Shown here: piece by piece, positions 1-7,572 of the stretch | How positions within the stretch are numbered: position 1 is the first letter of the stretch | Layout of the letters: each line of letters opens with the position of its first letter | IMG/VR virus record: IMGVR_UViG_3300028388_002881 | Location: 1-37,918 of that record | From: a virus | DNA: 37,918 nt | Strand: one strand, 5' to 3' | Translations under genes and position numbers: made by a program | Notes under the pieces: model-generated | Databases searched by the model: none | What the model saw: the letters and a program-made list of their open reading frames with translations, nothing else | Told to the model about the DNA's origin: nothing

Positions 1-2087
1 GTGATCTGCTCGTATTCCCACCGCAGATCGGCCTTCATGCCCATGAACGTCTCGTCCCGGAACCGGGTGCCGGACTTGACCATCGGCCCCTCTTCGCCCA
101 GGCCGACGCTCACGCTGGAGCCGGTCTGCACGCTGGTCGTCTTGAAGAACTGCGCCGCCGTGGTGATCGCACCGACAATGGGGAGGGCCGCCGAGACGAC
201 CGATCCAAGCCCGCCGATGGCCGATCCGAGCCCGCCCGAGAACGCCTTGCCCAGCCCGCCGATCGCGCTGCCAAGCCCCGTGCCGCCGCCGCTGAACAGG
301 CTTCCGATGCTGCCCAGCAAACCGCCGCCGCCCGCCACGGTGTCCAGCGTGGCCCCGCTTTGCGTCGGCCCTTGCATCGGGCCAGCGCCACCGATCCCGC
401 CGATCCAGCCGCGCAGCCGCGTGAAAAAGCTGTCCTGCGCCACGCCCAGCAGGTCTTGGCCCAAGTTGGACAGGTCGCCGGAGCGCAGGCCGGATAGGAC
501 GGTGTCAAGCACGCGGCCAATCTCGCCCCCGGCGGCCTTGGCGCCATCAGCCGCTTCGCGCATCCCGTCCGAGATGGCGCGGCCTGCATCTGTGCCTGCC
601 TGCCCTAGATCCGCCAGCGTCGTCACGGTGTTGCCAGCCGTGTCCTCAAGTTGCTCCTGGCGGTTCTGGTATTCCTCGAATTCCTCTTCGGCCTGTTCCG
701 CCGCGCTCTTGCTGTCCTCAACCGCCGCCGTCAGCGCGGCAAGGCTTTCCAGCGGGCGCGTCGCCGCGTCGATTGCCGCTTGCCCCGTCTGGCGCAGGCT
801 TTCCGCAGTGGCGCGGTTCGTCTCCGCCATAGAGCGCAGGCTTTCCGCCATCGTCTGCTCAACGGTTTCCACGGTTTCATCTGCTGCCTGCGCCAAGACG
901 ACGTTGCCGCCTTTCATGCCTTCAGCAATACCCGCCGTGATGAAGCCGCCAAGCGGCATGAACCGCCGGGCCGGGCTGTTTGCATCGGCCGCGCTCTCCA
1001 AGGCGCTTTGCGCGCTTCCGATTGCGCTTTCAGCCGCGTCCCTCATGCTCGGGCTATTGCTGCCCATCCTGCCGCCGCTGGTCTCACCATTGCCAAGGCC
1101 GGATGTGATGCCCTCCCAGATGGAAGCGCCAATGTCAGCCCCCACCTGCAATGCTTTCTCTGCCAAGTCACCGGCGCGCGACACGAGGTAGTCAATCGCG
1201 TCCGAGACTGCTTTGTGAATCCTTTCCCCGAGGTCGTTGAAGCCGTTGACAATCGCATCAACCATGCGCCCGCCGGTCCCTAGCGCGCTCGCCACCATGT
1301 CTTGAAACGCCGCCTTGGCGTCCAGAACCATCGCCCTGATGAAATCCTTGATGCCGCCGATCGCTTCGCCGATCCGGTCAAACACTTCGACCCCCACCGC
1401 CTTTAGCGCATCAAATGCGGCGCCCACGCTGCCCGTGCGCTCGACAAGCTGGCTGAACCGGAACATCAGCTCGCCCGCGATGACCACCAGAGCCCCGATG
1501 CCGGTGCGGATCAGCGCGCCGCGCAGCACCAGAAACGCCCGCGATAGCGCGCCCGTGGCGGTTGCGGCTGCGAACAGGGCCGGGACGTAAGATGCCGTAA
1601 ACGCACCCGCCGCCGCCAGCGCCACGAATTGCACGCGCTCCATGACCGCAGAAATCGTGTCCATGTTGCTTTCCACGAAATCAGCCGCACGCAAAGCCGC
1701 TTGGCCGATCCCCGCAATGGCACGGGCGATGCCGTCCGAAGCGCCCGTCGCCTCGTCCAGTTGCGCCACAAGGTTCGTGAAGCCCGTTCCAAAGACGTTC
1801 ATTGCCTGATCGAACGTCACGGCGGTGTCGGCAAACGCACCCTCTAGCTGGTCCTGCTGAGACAGGATCGCATCAAAGAATTCGCGCGACGAAATCTCGC
1901 CGTCGATCATCATTTGGCGCAGTTTGCCGACGCTGCCCTCGGCTTCTTCAATCCCGCGCGCGGCCGCGTAAACGATGCTCGGAGCGCCCTCCAGGATGCT
2001 GTTGAATTCCTCAGCCCGCACCGTGCCGCCGGCCATCGCCTGCGCAAGCTGGATCAGCGCGCCAGACGCTTCCGACGCCGACGTGCT
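1..2087 (-). CDS. Tape measure protein, main body (C-terminal part beyond window)
   Basis: The minus frame is open from about 2087 through base 1 with no stop, so the gene continues outside the window. It reads on from motif STSASEASGALIQLAQ, typical of the N-terminal conserved region of siphovirus tape measure proteins, through long Ala-rich helices with hydrophobic patches, an SNSPSMRDAA segment and a Gly/Ser-rich stretch (FSGGGTGLGSAIGG-type repeats) near the window edge. The product sets tail length inside the tube and takes part in DNA ejection. It sits downstream of the tail chaperones, the expected place. It lies in a different frame from the fragment at 2011-2463, which holds its N-terminus; the first internal ATG in this frame is at 2036. 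The family is clear; whether a functional full protein is made is doubtful. Confidence 0.85.
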
Positions 2088-2463
2088 GCGACGCGCCAAG
2101 TTCCTTGGCCGAAATGTTCAGCCGCTGGTAAAGCTGGGCCGTGGATTGCAGAGGCGCCCGCGTGCGCATGGCGATGCCTGTCACGGTATCTAGCGACGCC
2201 GCCGCCTCAGCTGCGCTTTGACCGATGCCGCGAAAGCTGTTCTCGATCTGCGTATATTGGTTCGCCGACCGAAAAGCCGCGCCGATGGACGCAGCGGCCC
2301 CGACCATCGCGCCGACCTGCAAGGCCGCCGAGCGGAACGCCGCCCCCATCGCCCCCGCCGTTGCGGATGCGCGCTTGCCCGTCTGTGCAAAGCGGTCCAT
2401 CTCCTGCGCACCGCGCCGGAGTTGGCTGCTATCCACTTTCAGGCCAAGAGTTGCTACATCCAT
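2011..2463 (-). CDS. Tape measure protein, N-terminal fragment (frameshifted)
   Basis: It starts MDVATLGLKVDSSQLRRG, the classic opening of tape measure proteins, and runs through AQLYQRLNISAKELGASQ, where the conserved region stops abruptly. The following residues (HVGVGSVWRADP) are out-of-frame sequence ending in a stop at 2011-2013. The homologous continuation (STSASEASGAL) resumes in another frame from about 2087. About 15-20 residues that normally lie between these two motifs are missing, so the break is a deletion and not a simple base slip. The ATG at 2463 is preceded by GAGG seven bases upstream. As read, the frame yields a 150-residue truncated product. Confidence 0.8.
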   Translation of the reverse strand: MDVATLGLKVDSSQLRRGAQEMDRFAQTGKRASATAGAMGAAFRSAALQVGAMVGAAASIGAAFRSANQYTQIENSFRGIGQSAAEAAASLDTVTGIAMRTRAPLQSTAQLYQRLNISAKELGASQHVGVGSVWRADPACAGDGRRHGAG

Positions 2464-2484
2464 GCGGAAACCTCGGAGGACGAT

Positions 2485-2868
2485 ATGAAGGAACTTCTGA
2501 AAACGCTCGGCGCGCTTGCTTTTGCAGCTTCGGCTGGCGGGGCACTATGGCTGCTGTATTCAATCCCCGACGGCACGGAACGCGCGTCAGCGGAAGCGCC
2601 GAACCCATGCCCGCACGAAGCCGGCGCATACCTTGAAGCGAGACGTGCCGTTGAAGGTATGCTGAAGTCGCCCCGCACGGCTGACTTCCCACGGATGTCG
2701 CACTCAGCCGTCATTGTGGACAACTATGCCGAGTGCGAATATCTGATCCGGTCGTATGTTGACGCCGAAAACAGCTTTGGTGCCAACGTCCGCACGGTGT
2801 GGACAGCGGATGTCACCCACGACCTTGAAAGCCGCCGATGGACGGCTGACGCGCGGTTTGCCGACTAA
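2485..2868 (+). CDS. Membrane-anchored or exported hypothetical protein (moron)
   Basis: This 127-residue protein has a short N-terminus (MKELLKTL), one hydrophobic segment at about residues 8-25 and then a soluble, probably periplasmic domain. The domain contains the motif AVEGMLKSPRTADFP, which resembles the LKSPSTAxFP signature of small exported proteins found in phages and bacteria. A GGAGG lies about seven bases before the ATG at 2485. The gene runs against all neighbours. It begins 21 bases beyond the tape measure start, so the two are divergent, and its end overlaps the end of the chaperone gene by four bases. The placement suggests an accessory gene expressed independently of the late operon, perhaps in the lysogen. 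The function is unknown. Confidence 0.75.
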   Translation: MKELLKTLGALAFAASAGGALWLLYSIPDGTERASAEAPNPCPHEAGAYLEARRAVEGMLKSPRTADFPRMSHSAVIVDNYAECEYLIRSYVDAENSFGANVRTVWTADVTHDLESRRWTADARFAD

Positions 2869-3260
2869 CGATCCATCGGCGCAATCGCCAGCATGTTCGC
2901 CCCGTCGCTCAAGCCCCGATCATAGGCCACGCACAAGCGGCGGATGGCGTCGATTTCCCACGCCTCGGACACGTCGCCCGTTGCCTGCGCGTAAGCCCAT
3001 ATCTCAGGCCAGTCGGTCGGCCTGCACCCGCCCATGCCATGCGCCCTGACCGGCCCAAGCCGGTTCATGGCTTCGATCAGGTAGGCCCCCACCGTCACCG
3101 TCGGCAGCGGCGGGGGTGCACCATGATCGAGATAGAGTTGCAGGCGGGACTTGGCTTCGCGCTTGGTGCCCTTGCCGCCCACCTGCGGCGTCTCCCGGTG
3201 CGCGTGCAGGAAACCAAGCTGTTCGGCGTAGAGGCTCAGGGCGTCGATGCGCCCTTCCAA
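2865..3260 (-). CDS. Tail assembly chaperone, T-like extension made by -1 frameshift
   Basis: This frame opens just after a TGA in the -1 frame at the end of the upstream chaperone gene and has no ATG. Its first codon after the slippery heptamer is TTG at 3260, giving the reading LEGRIDALSLYAEQLG. It contains MGGCRPTDWPEIWAYAQATGDV, cut here for length to its recognisable core MGGCRPTDWPEIW, as seen in second-chaperone proteins encoded before the tape measure. By analogy with lambda gpG/gpGT it is probably made as a C-terminal extension of the upstream protein by -1 ribosomal frameshifting, not as a free protein. The fusion would bind the tape measure and recruit tail tube subunits. Independent initiation at TTG is the less likely alternative. 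Confidence 0.75.
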   Translation of the reverse strand: MEGRIDALSLYAEQLGFLHAHRETPQVGGKGTKREAKSRLQLYLDHGAPPPLPTVTVGAYLIEAMNRLGPVRAHGMGGCRPTDWPEIWAYAQATGDVSEAWEIDAIRRLCVAYDRGLSDGANMLAIAPMDR

Positions 3261-3676
3261 AAATTTGCCCGCTCACCCGCGAACTTCATCACCTGGTTCA
3301 CCAGATCGTCGGACATTTCGAAGAACTGGCGCTTGCCCTCGGGCGTGGCTGGAAGCGGCTTGCCGTCGCCGTCGAACAGCCCGTGAAAGCCCGTGACCAG
3401 CGATGCTACGAACTCAAGACCTTGTTCCTCGGCTTCGGCGTCGTCGGGGTCTTTCATCTTGCGGCGCTGGATCTCGCGCGCCTTCTCGCGGACCCGCTCG
3501 CTTTCCATGCCCAGCACGTCGCACCCGACCTTTTCGGCCTTCGTCTTGTCCACGGCGCGGCCCACTTCGTCGGCGCCTTCGCCGGTGTAGAGCAGATGCC
3601 CGAGCGCGGGGTGGCGCAGATGCAGGAACGCGCCCTTGCTGGCGCCGGTCTTGGTTTCAAGGCTCGTCAGTTTCAT
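3236..3676 (-). CDS. Tail assembly chaperone, G-like
   Basis: A 146-residue protein starting MKLTSLETKTGASKGAFLHL, with GGAG upstream of the ATG at 3676. It lies between the tail tube gene and the tape measure, the conserved slot for the tail chaperone. The middle is charged and rich in Glu, Lys and Arg. The end of the gene carries the heptamer AAATTTT (read GCA AAT TTT) at 3260-3266, where ribosomes can slip -1 into the following frame; those that do not slip reach the TGA at 3236. The assignment rests on position, length and the frameshift architecture more than on a diagnostic motif. Confidence 0.8.
   Translation of the reverse strand: MKLTSLETKTGASKGAFLHLRHPALGHLLYTGEGADEVGRAVDKTKAEKVGCDVLGMESERVREKAREIQRRKMKDPDDAEAEEQGLEFVASLVTGFHGLFDGDGKPLPATPEGKRQFFEMSDDLVNQVMKFAGERANFWKGASTP
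3260..3266 (-). promoter_or_regulatory. Slippery heptamer for -1 programmed frameshift
   Basis: On the minus strand the sequence A AAT TTT sits in frame 0 of the G-like chaperone and fits the X XXY YYZ rule exactly. Slipping back one base puts the ribosome into TTG GAA GGG CGC, the start of the downstream open frame. That -1 frame is closed by a TGA only four codons upstream of the heptamer and has no ATG, so the frameshift is the economical explanation for its expression. Confidence 0.75.
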
Positions 3677-3770
3677 GTCGTCTCCGTGGGTTTCGGGTTT
3701 CAGGATTGTGGGCGAGCCGGTGAAACCACCTCCGGCCCGCCCGCCCGCGCGACCTTTCAGCCGCGCAGGA

Positions 3771-4223
3771 TTACGCCGCCTCGACGGTGGTCCACTGCGT
3801 GATGGAGCGGAATTCGATGCTCTCGCCCTCGTAGGCGTTCGGCGCCGCTTCGGTGCGGTTGAGGTTGCCCAGAACGCCCTGGATGTAGTGATCCACGCCC
3901 GACGCGGTGGACACGCGCAGCGTGACCTCGGTCGAGTTGTTCGCGTTGGTCCGCACGATGCCCTGCCCGGCGTCCGCAGCGTCGCGGATGTAGGGCACGG
4001 TGAAGGCGGGCACGGTCTTGGTCGCGTTGTAGTGCTGCGTCTGGCCGGTCTTGAGCACGGCGACGCTGCCCGCTTCGGACTGGTTGCCGGTTTCCGGCAC
4101 CGACAGAACCTTGCCGATTTCGGTGAAGGAAAGCGCCTCATAGCCGGATTGGCTTTCGGCGGCGGGCGTGGATGCGACGATCGAGACCGTCGTGCCGATC
4201 ATCGGCTCGGGTGCAGTTGCCAT
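3771..4223 (-). CDS. Major tail tube protein
   Basis: This 150-residue acidic protein begins MATAPEPMIGTTVSIV and contains YEALSFTEIGKVLSVPETG and VTLRVSTASGVDHYIQGVLGN, the pattern of siphovirus tail tube subunits of the lambda V / HK97 type. It sits between the tail terminator and the chaperone pair. Its subunits polymerise into the tube around the tape measure. A GC-rich hairpin precedes it at 4313-4328. The length is normal for compact tube proteins. Confidence 0.85.
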   Translation of the reverse strand: MATAPEPMIGTTVSIVASTPAAESQSGYEALSFTEIGKVLSVPETGNQSEAGSVAVLKTGQTQHYNATKTVPAFTVPYIRDAADAGQGIVRTNANNSTEVTLRVSTASGVDHYIQGVLGNLNRTEAAPNAYEGESIEFRSITQWTTVEAA

Positions 4224-4308
4224 CTTGTGGCCTCCTATGCTGTGGATGCCCCGGCTTCATCCGCAGCGCGGAACCGGCCCGCCGGGAAGGCCGGATTTCG
4301 GATGCACC

Positions 4309-4328
4309 AAAGGCCCCGCTGGCGGGGC
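4309..4328 (-). terminator. GC-rich hairpin upstream of tail tube gene
   Basis: GCCCCGC and GCGGGGC (4313-4319 and 4322-4328) form a perfect seven-pair stem with a very short loop. On the minus strand it is followed by CTTT, only a weak U-tract. It lies in the 128-base gap between the tail terminator and tail tube genes and could be a partial terminator or an mRNA processing or stability element. Confidence 0.4.
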
Positions 4329-4351
4329 GTCAGGCGCGGAATGTCAGGGTG

Positions 4352-4759
4352 TCAGGTCGCCGCTGCGTGGTAGCGGAACGCCACCGGGAGCCGGTAGCTG
4401 GTGTCGTCGAGAAAGGCCGCCGCGTCTGCGGTGGGTTCGGCCATGATGGTGATGCGCCCGCCCGTGATGGCGATGCGCAAACCCTTCGGAAAGCGCGCGC
4501 GGATGGCGTCCAGATAGTCCAGCCCGGCGTCTTCGCCCCGGCCAAGTTCAGTGCAGACGATCACGCGCATTGTGCCCTGCTCGCGGTGGATCGTGCCGCC
4601 TTTGATCGTCGGGTCATCCGTCTCGCGACTTGGGAAAGCCACCTCGAAGCGCGGCACGGTGCCGGGGTCAAAGTCCACGCCCGGCCAAGCGATCGACGGC
4701 GCGCCCGCCATGCCCGCCAGCCGTGCCTTGAGGGCGTTGGCAATGTCCTTGCTGTTCAT
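4352..4759 (-). CDS. Tail terminator protein (DUF4128-like)
   Basis: A 135-residue protein beginning MNSKDIANALKARLAGM, containing VPRFEVAFPSRETDDPTIKGG and ending in a beta-rich tail (LPVAFRYHAAAT). The pattern matches small phage proteins that cap the tail tube and join it to the head. The ATG at 4759 overlaps the stop of the preceding gene as ATGA, indicating translational coupling, so this start is preferred over an upstream one that adds a basic, low-complexity leader. It is followed by the tail tube gene, as usual. Confidence 0.75.
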   Translation of the reverse strand: MNSKDIANALKARLAGMAGAPSIAWPGVDFDPGTVPRFEVAFPSRETDDPTIKGGTIHREQGTMRVIVCTELGRGEDAGLDYLDAIRARFPKGLRIAITGGRITIMAEPTADAAAFLDDTSYRLPVAFRYHAAAT

Positions 4760-5196
4760 GCGACCATCGCTTTCGCCTTCGCCACCGCGCCTCGGACGTA
4801 GCCGGGCCATTTCCCAGCGGCCACATCAATCCAGAACGTCCCCGGCACGCCGTTTGCCCCATAGTGGACGTGTTTGGCGTATGGGGCGTCAGGCTTGCCC
4901 CATGCGAACGTCGCCACGTCCCCGGCCTTCATTGCGCCAGCCACAAGGATATAGCTATCCTCGCCGTTGGGCGGAGAAAGGCTTGTGCTGCCGTAGAGAT
5001 TGGATTGCAGCGATGCGGCCAGCGCGCCGTCGTCACGCGGGATGGTGCCGCGCTGCCGCGATCCGGTGCGCGTGATGCTCGGGCCGATCTCGATGCCGTT
5101 CAATAAATCGTTCGTGGCCTGCTTCACTACCACGTCCATGCGGCGCTGCGTCTTGGCGGCCCACTGGCCTAGCTGGGCGAAAGTGTAATTTGCCAT
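4756..5196 (-). CDS. Tail completion / neck protein (HK97 gp10-like)
   Basis: A 146-residue protein starting MANYTFAQLGQWAAKTQRRMD, with GSRQRGTIPRDDGALAASL, YILVAGAMKAGD and a central PYAKHVHYGANGVPG. The pattern (helical start, then IPxDxGxLxxSL, then a YAxxVHYG patch) is that of HK97 gp10 / minor tail protein Z-like neck proteins. It is coupled to the downstream tail terminator by an ATGA overlap. It is the first tail gene after the accessory inserts at 5.2-7.6 kb. Confidence 0.8.
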   Translation of the reverse strand: MANYTFAQLGQWAAKTQRRMDVVVKQATNDLLNGIEIGPSITRTGSRQRGTIPRDDGALAASLQSNLYGSTSLSPPNGEDSYILVAGAMKAGDVATFAWGKPDAPYAKHVHYGANGVPGTFWIDVAAGKWPGYVRGAVAKAKAMVA

Positions 5197-5240
5197 CAGT
5201 CGCCCGGCCCCGAAAGATTGCGCAAAGCGTAACTTTTCGC

Positions 5241-5269
5241 TTGCATAGTGTAGCGCATAGCGTTACAAA
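5241..5269 (+). promoter_or_regulatory. Promoter candidate for the plus-strand HTH cassette
   Basis: TTGCAT (5241-5246) and TACAAA (5264-5269) are separated by 17 bases, a reasonable sigma-70 pattern. They lie 35 bases upstream of the first plus-strand gene. The flanking bases hold the near repeats AGCGTAAC and AGCGTTAC, which could be binding sites for the HTH protein encoded third in the cassette. The local sequence is more AT-rich than the late genes on either side. Confidence 0.55.
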
Positions 5270-5304
5270 GAGTTATCAGAAACGCAGACACCGGAGCCAA
5301 GCAG

Positions 5305-5463
5305 ATGACCGAAGCCCAGATCACCGAAGCAGTCGAAACCATCAACCGGGTCGAGCGCGCCATGATCGACGCAATGAGTGACGCAGAATACGCCGCATGG
5401 TCCGCAATCCCTGCCGAGGAACGCAAGCGGATGCTTCACGCCGCTTACCGCGCCACTCGCTAA
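5305..5463 (+). CDS. Small hypothetical protein, first gene of HTH cassette
   Basis: A 52-residue acidic, helical protein starting MTEAQITEAVETINRVERAM and ending AERKRMLHAAYRATR (shortened to that core). GGAG lies nine bases before the ATG. It is the first of three plus-strand genes inserted among minus-strand late genes and is followed by a GC-rich hairpin. No family was recognised. Its separate promoter and opposite strand suggest expression apart from the late programme. Confidence 0.6.
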   Translation: MTEAQITEAVETINRVERAMIDAMSDAEYAAWSAIPAEERKRMLHAAYRATR

Positions 5464-5470
5464 TCAAGCC

Positions 5471-5489
5471 GCCGGGCCTCGCGCCCGGC
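5471..5489 (+). repeat. Intercistronic hairpin
   Basis: GCCGGGC (5471-5477) pairs with GCCCGGC (5483-5489) across a five-base loop, a perfect seven-pair stem between the first two genes of the plus-strand cassette. No U-run follows, so it is more likely an attenuator or mRNA-stabilising structure than a strong terminator. Confidence 0.45.
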
Positions 5490-5515
5490 CCCACTACCTC
5501 ACAGGAGACAGGCAG

Positions 5516-5725
5516 ATGAACGAAGCAACCAAATCCCGCCGGATCAACAATCGCTTGGAGAAAATCAGCGGGCAAGCGTGGGCGGTTTTCGCAAATGACG
5601 CCGTCGTCGCGATTTACGACAATGGCTCAAAGGCATGTGAAGTTGCATCACGGCTTATGATGGTTCGCAATAATGATTGCGTCACATGGGGGCCGCTAAA
5701 CATGAAGAAATGGCAGGCGGCATAA
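5516..5725 (+). CDS. Hypothetical protein, second gene of HTH cassette
   Basis: A 69-residue protein with a basic start (MNEATKSRRINNRLEK) and a compact alpha/beta middle (AWAVFANDAVVAIYDNG). An AGGAGA stands eight bases before the ATG. Its stop overlaps the start of the HTH gene as TAATG, so the two are translationally coupled. A small gene coupled to an XRE regulator recalls toxin-antitoxin or immunity modules, but no toxin motif is visible. The function is unknown. Confidence 0.65.
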   Translation: MNEATKSRRINNRLEKISGQAWAVFANDAVVAIYDNGSKACEVASRLMMVRNNDCVTWGPLNMKKWQAA

Positions 5726-5958
5726 TGCCCCGCACCATTGCTGACATGACCCCCGAAGCGTTCAAGCAGGCCCGACAATCGCTGGGCCTCTCGCAGTCCG
5801 AAGCCGCCCGCGTGCTGGGCTACGGTGACAAAGCCCGCGTATCTGAAATCGAAAGCGGCAAGCGCAACCCCGGCGATGCTGTTGTGCGCCTCCTTCGCGC
5901 GTATCTAGCAGGCTACCGTTCGGATGATTGGCCGAAGTCAGTCACCCGGCCCGAGTAG
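5725..5958 (+). CDS. XRE-family HTH regulator
   Basis: A 77-residue protein with a helix-turn-helix at about residues 17-45: FKQARQSLGLSQSEAARVLG followed by ARVSEIESGKRNP, the standard Cro/C1 pattern. The start ATG overlaps the previous stop (TAATG). The end overlaps the convergent MuF-like head gene by 21 bases. It probably represses its own promoter at 5241-5269 or acts on other phage or host promoters. It is smaller than, and unlike, the main repressor at 28014-28307. Confidence 0.8.
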   Translation: MPRTIADMTPEAFKQARQSLGLSQSEAARVLGYGDKARVSEIESGKRNPGDAVVRLLRAYLAGYRSDDWPKSVTRPE

Positions 5959-6963
5959 ACTGGTAAAGTCCACGTCCGTCCTCAGCACACACCGGCAGTT
6001 GATGATTTCCTCCGCCGGTGCCCCCATGCTACGGTCGCCGGGGTGGTTCATCAGGTAGCCGCCCACGTCGAACGGCTCGCCCTTCTTGCGTTCCTGCCCG
6101 TCCGCTGCGGCGTGCGTCTCGCGCGTGTCGCCGTCGCTGGCCGCGTCCCAGCGCACGGTGACCGCCTCGGGCCGCAGCCCTTCGCGCTCCATCATCTGTG
6201 ACAGGGCTTCGTCCTGCGCGGCGTGCAGGCTCCCGAGCAATTCCGTGCGCGCGATGGTCTCGCCCCGGTAGCGCAAAAGCCCATTCCGATACGACCGCGT
6301 GATCCGGTCCGCATCCGCCGCCGATACGCCGCGTCCCTCGTTGATCGCCCGCAACACCGTCCGGTCGAACCGCCGATCCCGTGCCGCGCGCCGCAAGTAG
6401 GCCGGGTCGCCGTTGAGCAATTCTTGCCGGGCTGCGTCGGCCCATCCGGCTTGGCGCGTGGTCAGCCCGACGATGCCGCCCTCGCGGCGCCCGGTCGCCC
6501 GGTTGATCCTGCCCACCAGGTTGAGCGCTGCCGTGCGCGGTGCCGTCCCGACCTCCATTCCGGTTGTCAGCGCGGCCCGCACCGTGTCCCGCACGTCCCC
6601 GCTGATTTCCGTGATGAGCCGCGACGACTGCTCCGCGACAAACCTTTCCGCCCTCGGGTTGCGCGGATCGAAGAACCCCCTCGCCTGCGCCCCCTGCGCC
6701 CGTGCGCTTGCCGCTAGGCCCGCCATCGTCAGGTCGCCGCCTGCGCCATAGGCTGCGGCTAGAGCCTCGTCCAGCGGCCGGAAATAGCCCCTCTCGGCCC
6801 GGATCAACTCCACCGCCCGCTCAATGTCGCCCGCGCGAATGGCGTCCTCCAGCGCGCGCAAGGAAACGTCGTCGGTGATGCGCTGGATCGACTGCCGGAA
6901 CGCTTCGGCGACCTGCGGCGCGAGTTCGTCCAGCAGGTCAAGCAGAGATTGCCGTTTTGCCAT
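5938..6963 (-). CDS. MuF-like minor head / head morphogenesis protein
   Basis: A 341-residue protein. The C-terminal third carries the phage Mu F / SPP1 gp7 signature: ARTELLGSLHAAQDEAL, then VRWDAASDGDTRETHAAADG, GEPFDVGGYLMNHPGD and the closing NCRCVLRTDVDF. The N-terminal part is helical and specific to this group. Such proteins bind the portal or capsid interior and are needed for head assembly; some are ejected with the DNA. The ATG at 6963 (GGGAG upstream) is preferred to one 18 bases further upstream that falls inside the terminator hairpin. The gene normally sits near the portal but here lies after the connector genes. Confidence 0.85.
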   Translation of the reverse strand: MAKRQSLLDLLDELAPQVAEAFRQSIQRITDDVSLRALEDAIRAGDIERAVELIRAERGYFRPLDEALAAAYGAGGDLTMAGLAASARAQGAQARGFFDPRNPRAERFVAEQSSRLITEISGDVRDTVRAALTTGMEVGTAPRTAALNLVGRINRATGRREGGIVGLTTRQAGWADAARQELLNGDPAYLRRAARDRRFDRTVLRAINEGRGVSAADADRITRSYRNGLLRYRGETIARTELLGSLHAAQDEALSQMMEREGLRPEAVTVRWDAASDGDTRETHAAADGQERKKGEPFDVGGYLMNHPGDRSMGAPAEEIINCRCVLRTDVDFTSLLGPGD

Positions 6964-6978
6964 TGAGGCTCCCAACGC

Positions 6979-7001
6979 CAAAGACCCCGCCTAAGCGGGG
7001 C
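6979..7001 (-). terminator. Intrinsic terminator after the AT-rich moron
   Basis: CCCCGC (6985-6990) and GCGGGG (6995-7000) form a stem with a four-base loop. On the minus strand the stem is followed by TCTTT. It sits between the stop of the AT-rich gene (7027) and the MuF-like gene, and could insulate the moron from the late genes downstream. Confidence 0.6.
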
Positions 7002-7026
7002 TGTAATGCTGCCGATGTTTTGAGTT

Positions 7027-7572
7027 CTAGGCGGAGGCGCCTTTGTTGTTGCGCTCTAGATCTTTGATCTTTGCGTCAACCTCAAGAATTTGTGCCTCTA
7101 GCACTTCGCGCCTTTTCTTAAGCCTGTGAATTGCGGCATCATCAATCAGGCCTAGATACTCCAAGACCTCATCAAGACATTTTTTTCCAAAGTTGTGCCA
7201 ACTTTTACTGACTTTTTGGTTTTCTTCTTTTGCAAAAAACTCTTTAGCCTTTTTGACGCTCGAAAAACCATAATTCGACAAGGCGTTTTTGCTTCTTGTT
7301 GATAGTGTTGTGTTGGCAATTAAATCACCATCACGCTTGCCCGTGTCTATCTCGTAAAGGACAAGCGCCTTGCGATACACCTTTGATACAGCAATATTCG
7401 CCATTGTATGGCTCTTTCCTTCACTGGCGCCTGCTTCTTTGTATGTCTTGCCGTCAATTAAGACAGCAAGAGCCATCCTTTTCCGAGATTGCGTTTCGTC
7501 AACTTTTTGAACGTATCGCGCCAATAGCTCCGGGTCGCCATCTATCTCTATCATTGACTGGCTTTTAGTCAT
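7027..7572 (-). CDS. Sigma-4-like HTH plus RNA polymerase alpha-CTD-like protein (moron)
   Basis: A 181-residue protein, clearly more AT-rich in DNA than its neighbours. Residues about 30-70 (LAVLIDGKTYKEAGASEGKS and onward to VYRKAL) have the spacing of a sigma-70 region 4 helix-turn-helix. Residues about 89-143 match the RNA polymerase alpha C-terminal domain: LSTRSKNALSNYGF, then NFGKKCLDEVLEYLGL, against the bacterial L(S/T)xRSxNxL...N(L/F)GKKSLxEI. Residues 145-175 are a likely coiled coil (LKKRREVLEAQILEVDAKIK). The ATG at 7572 has GGAGG six bases upstream. It probably binds DNA and perhaps RNA polymerase or UP elements to redirect transcription. The role is inferred; the alpha-CTD similarity is seen directly. 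Confidence 0.75.
   Translation of the reverse strand: MTKSQSMIEIDGDPELLARYVQKVDETQSRKRMALAVLIDGKTYKEAGASEGKSHTMANIAVSKVYRKALVLYEIDTGKRDGDLIANTTLSTRSKNALSNYGFSSVKKAKEFFAKEENQKVSKSWHNFGKKCLDEVLEYLGLIDDAAIHRLKKRREVLEAQILEVDAKIKDLERNNKGASA

Noticed and set aside
1-1191. 396-residue plus-strand frame at the window start
   Set aside because: Pro/Ser/Ala-rich shadow of the tape measure gene on the other strand.
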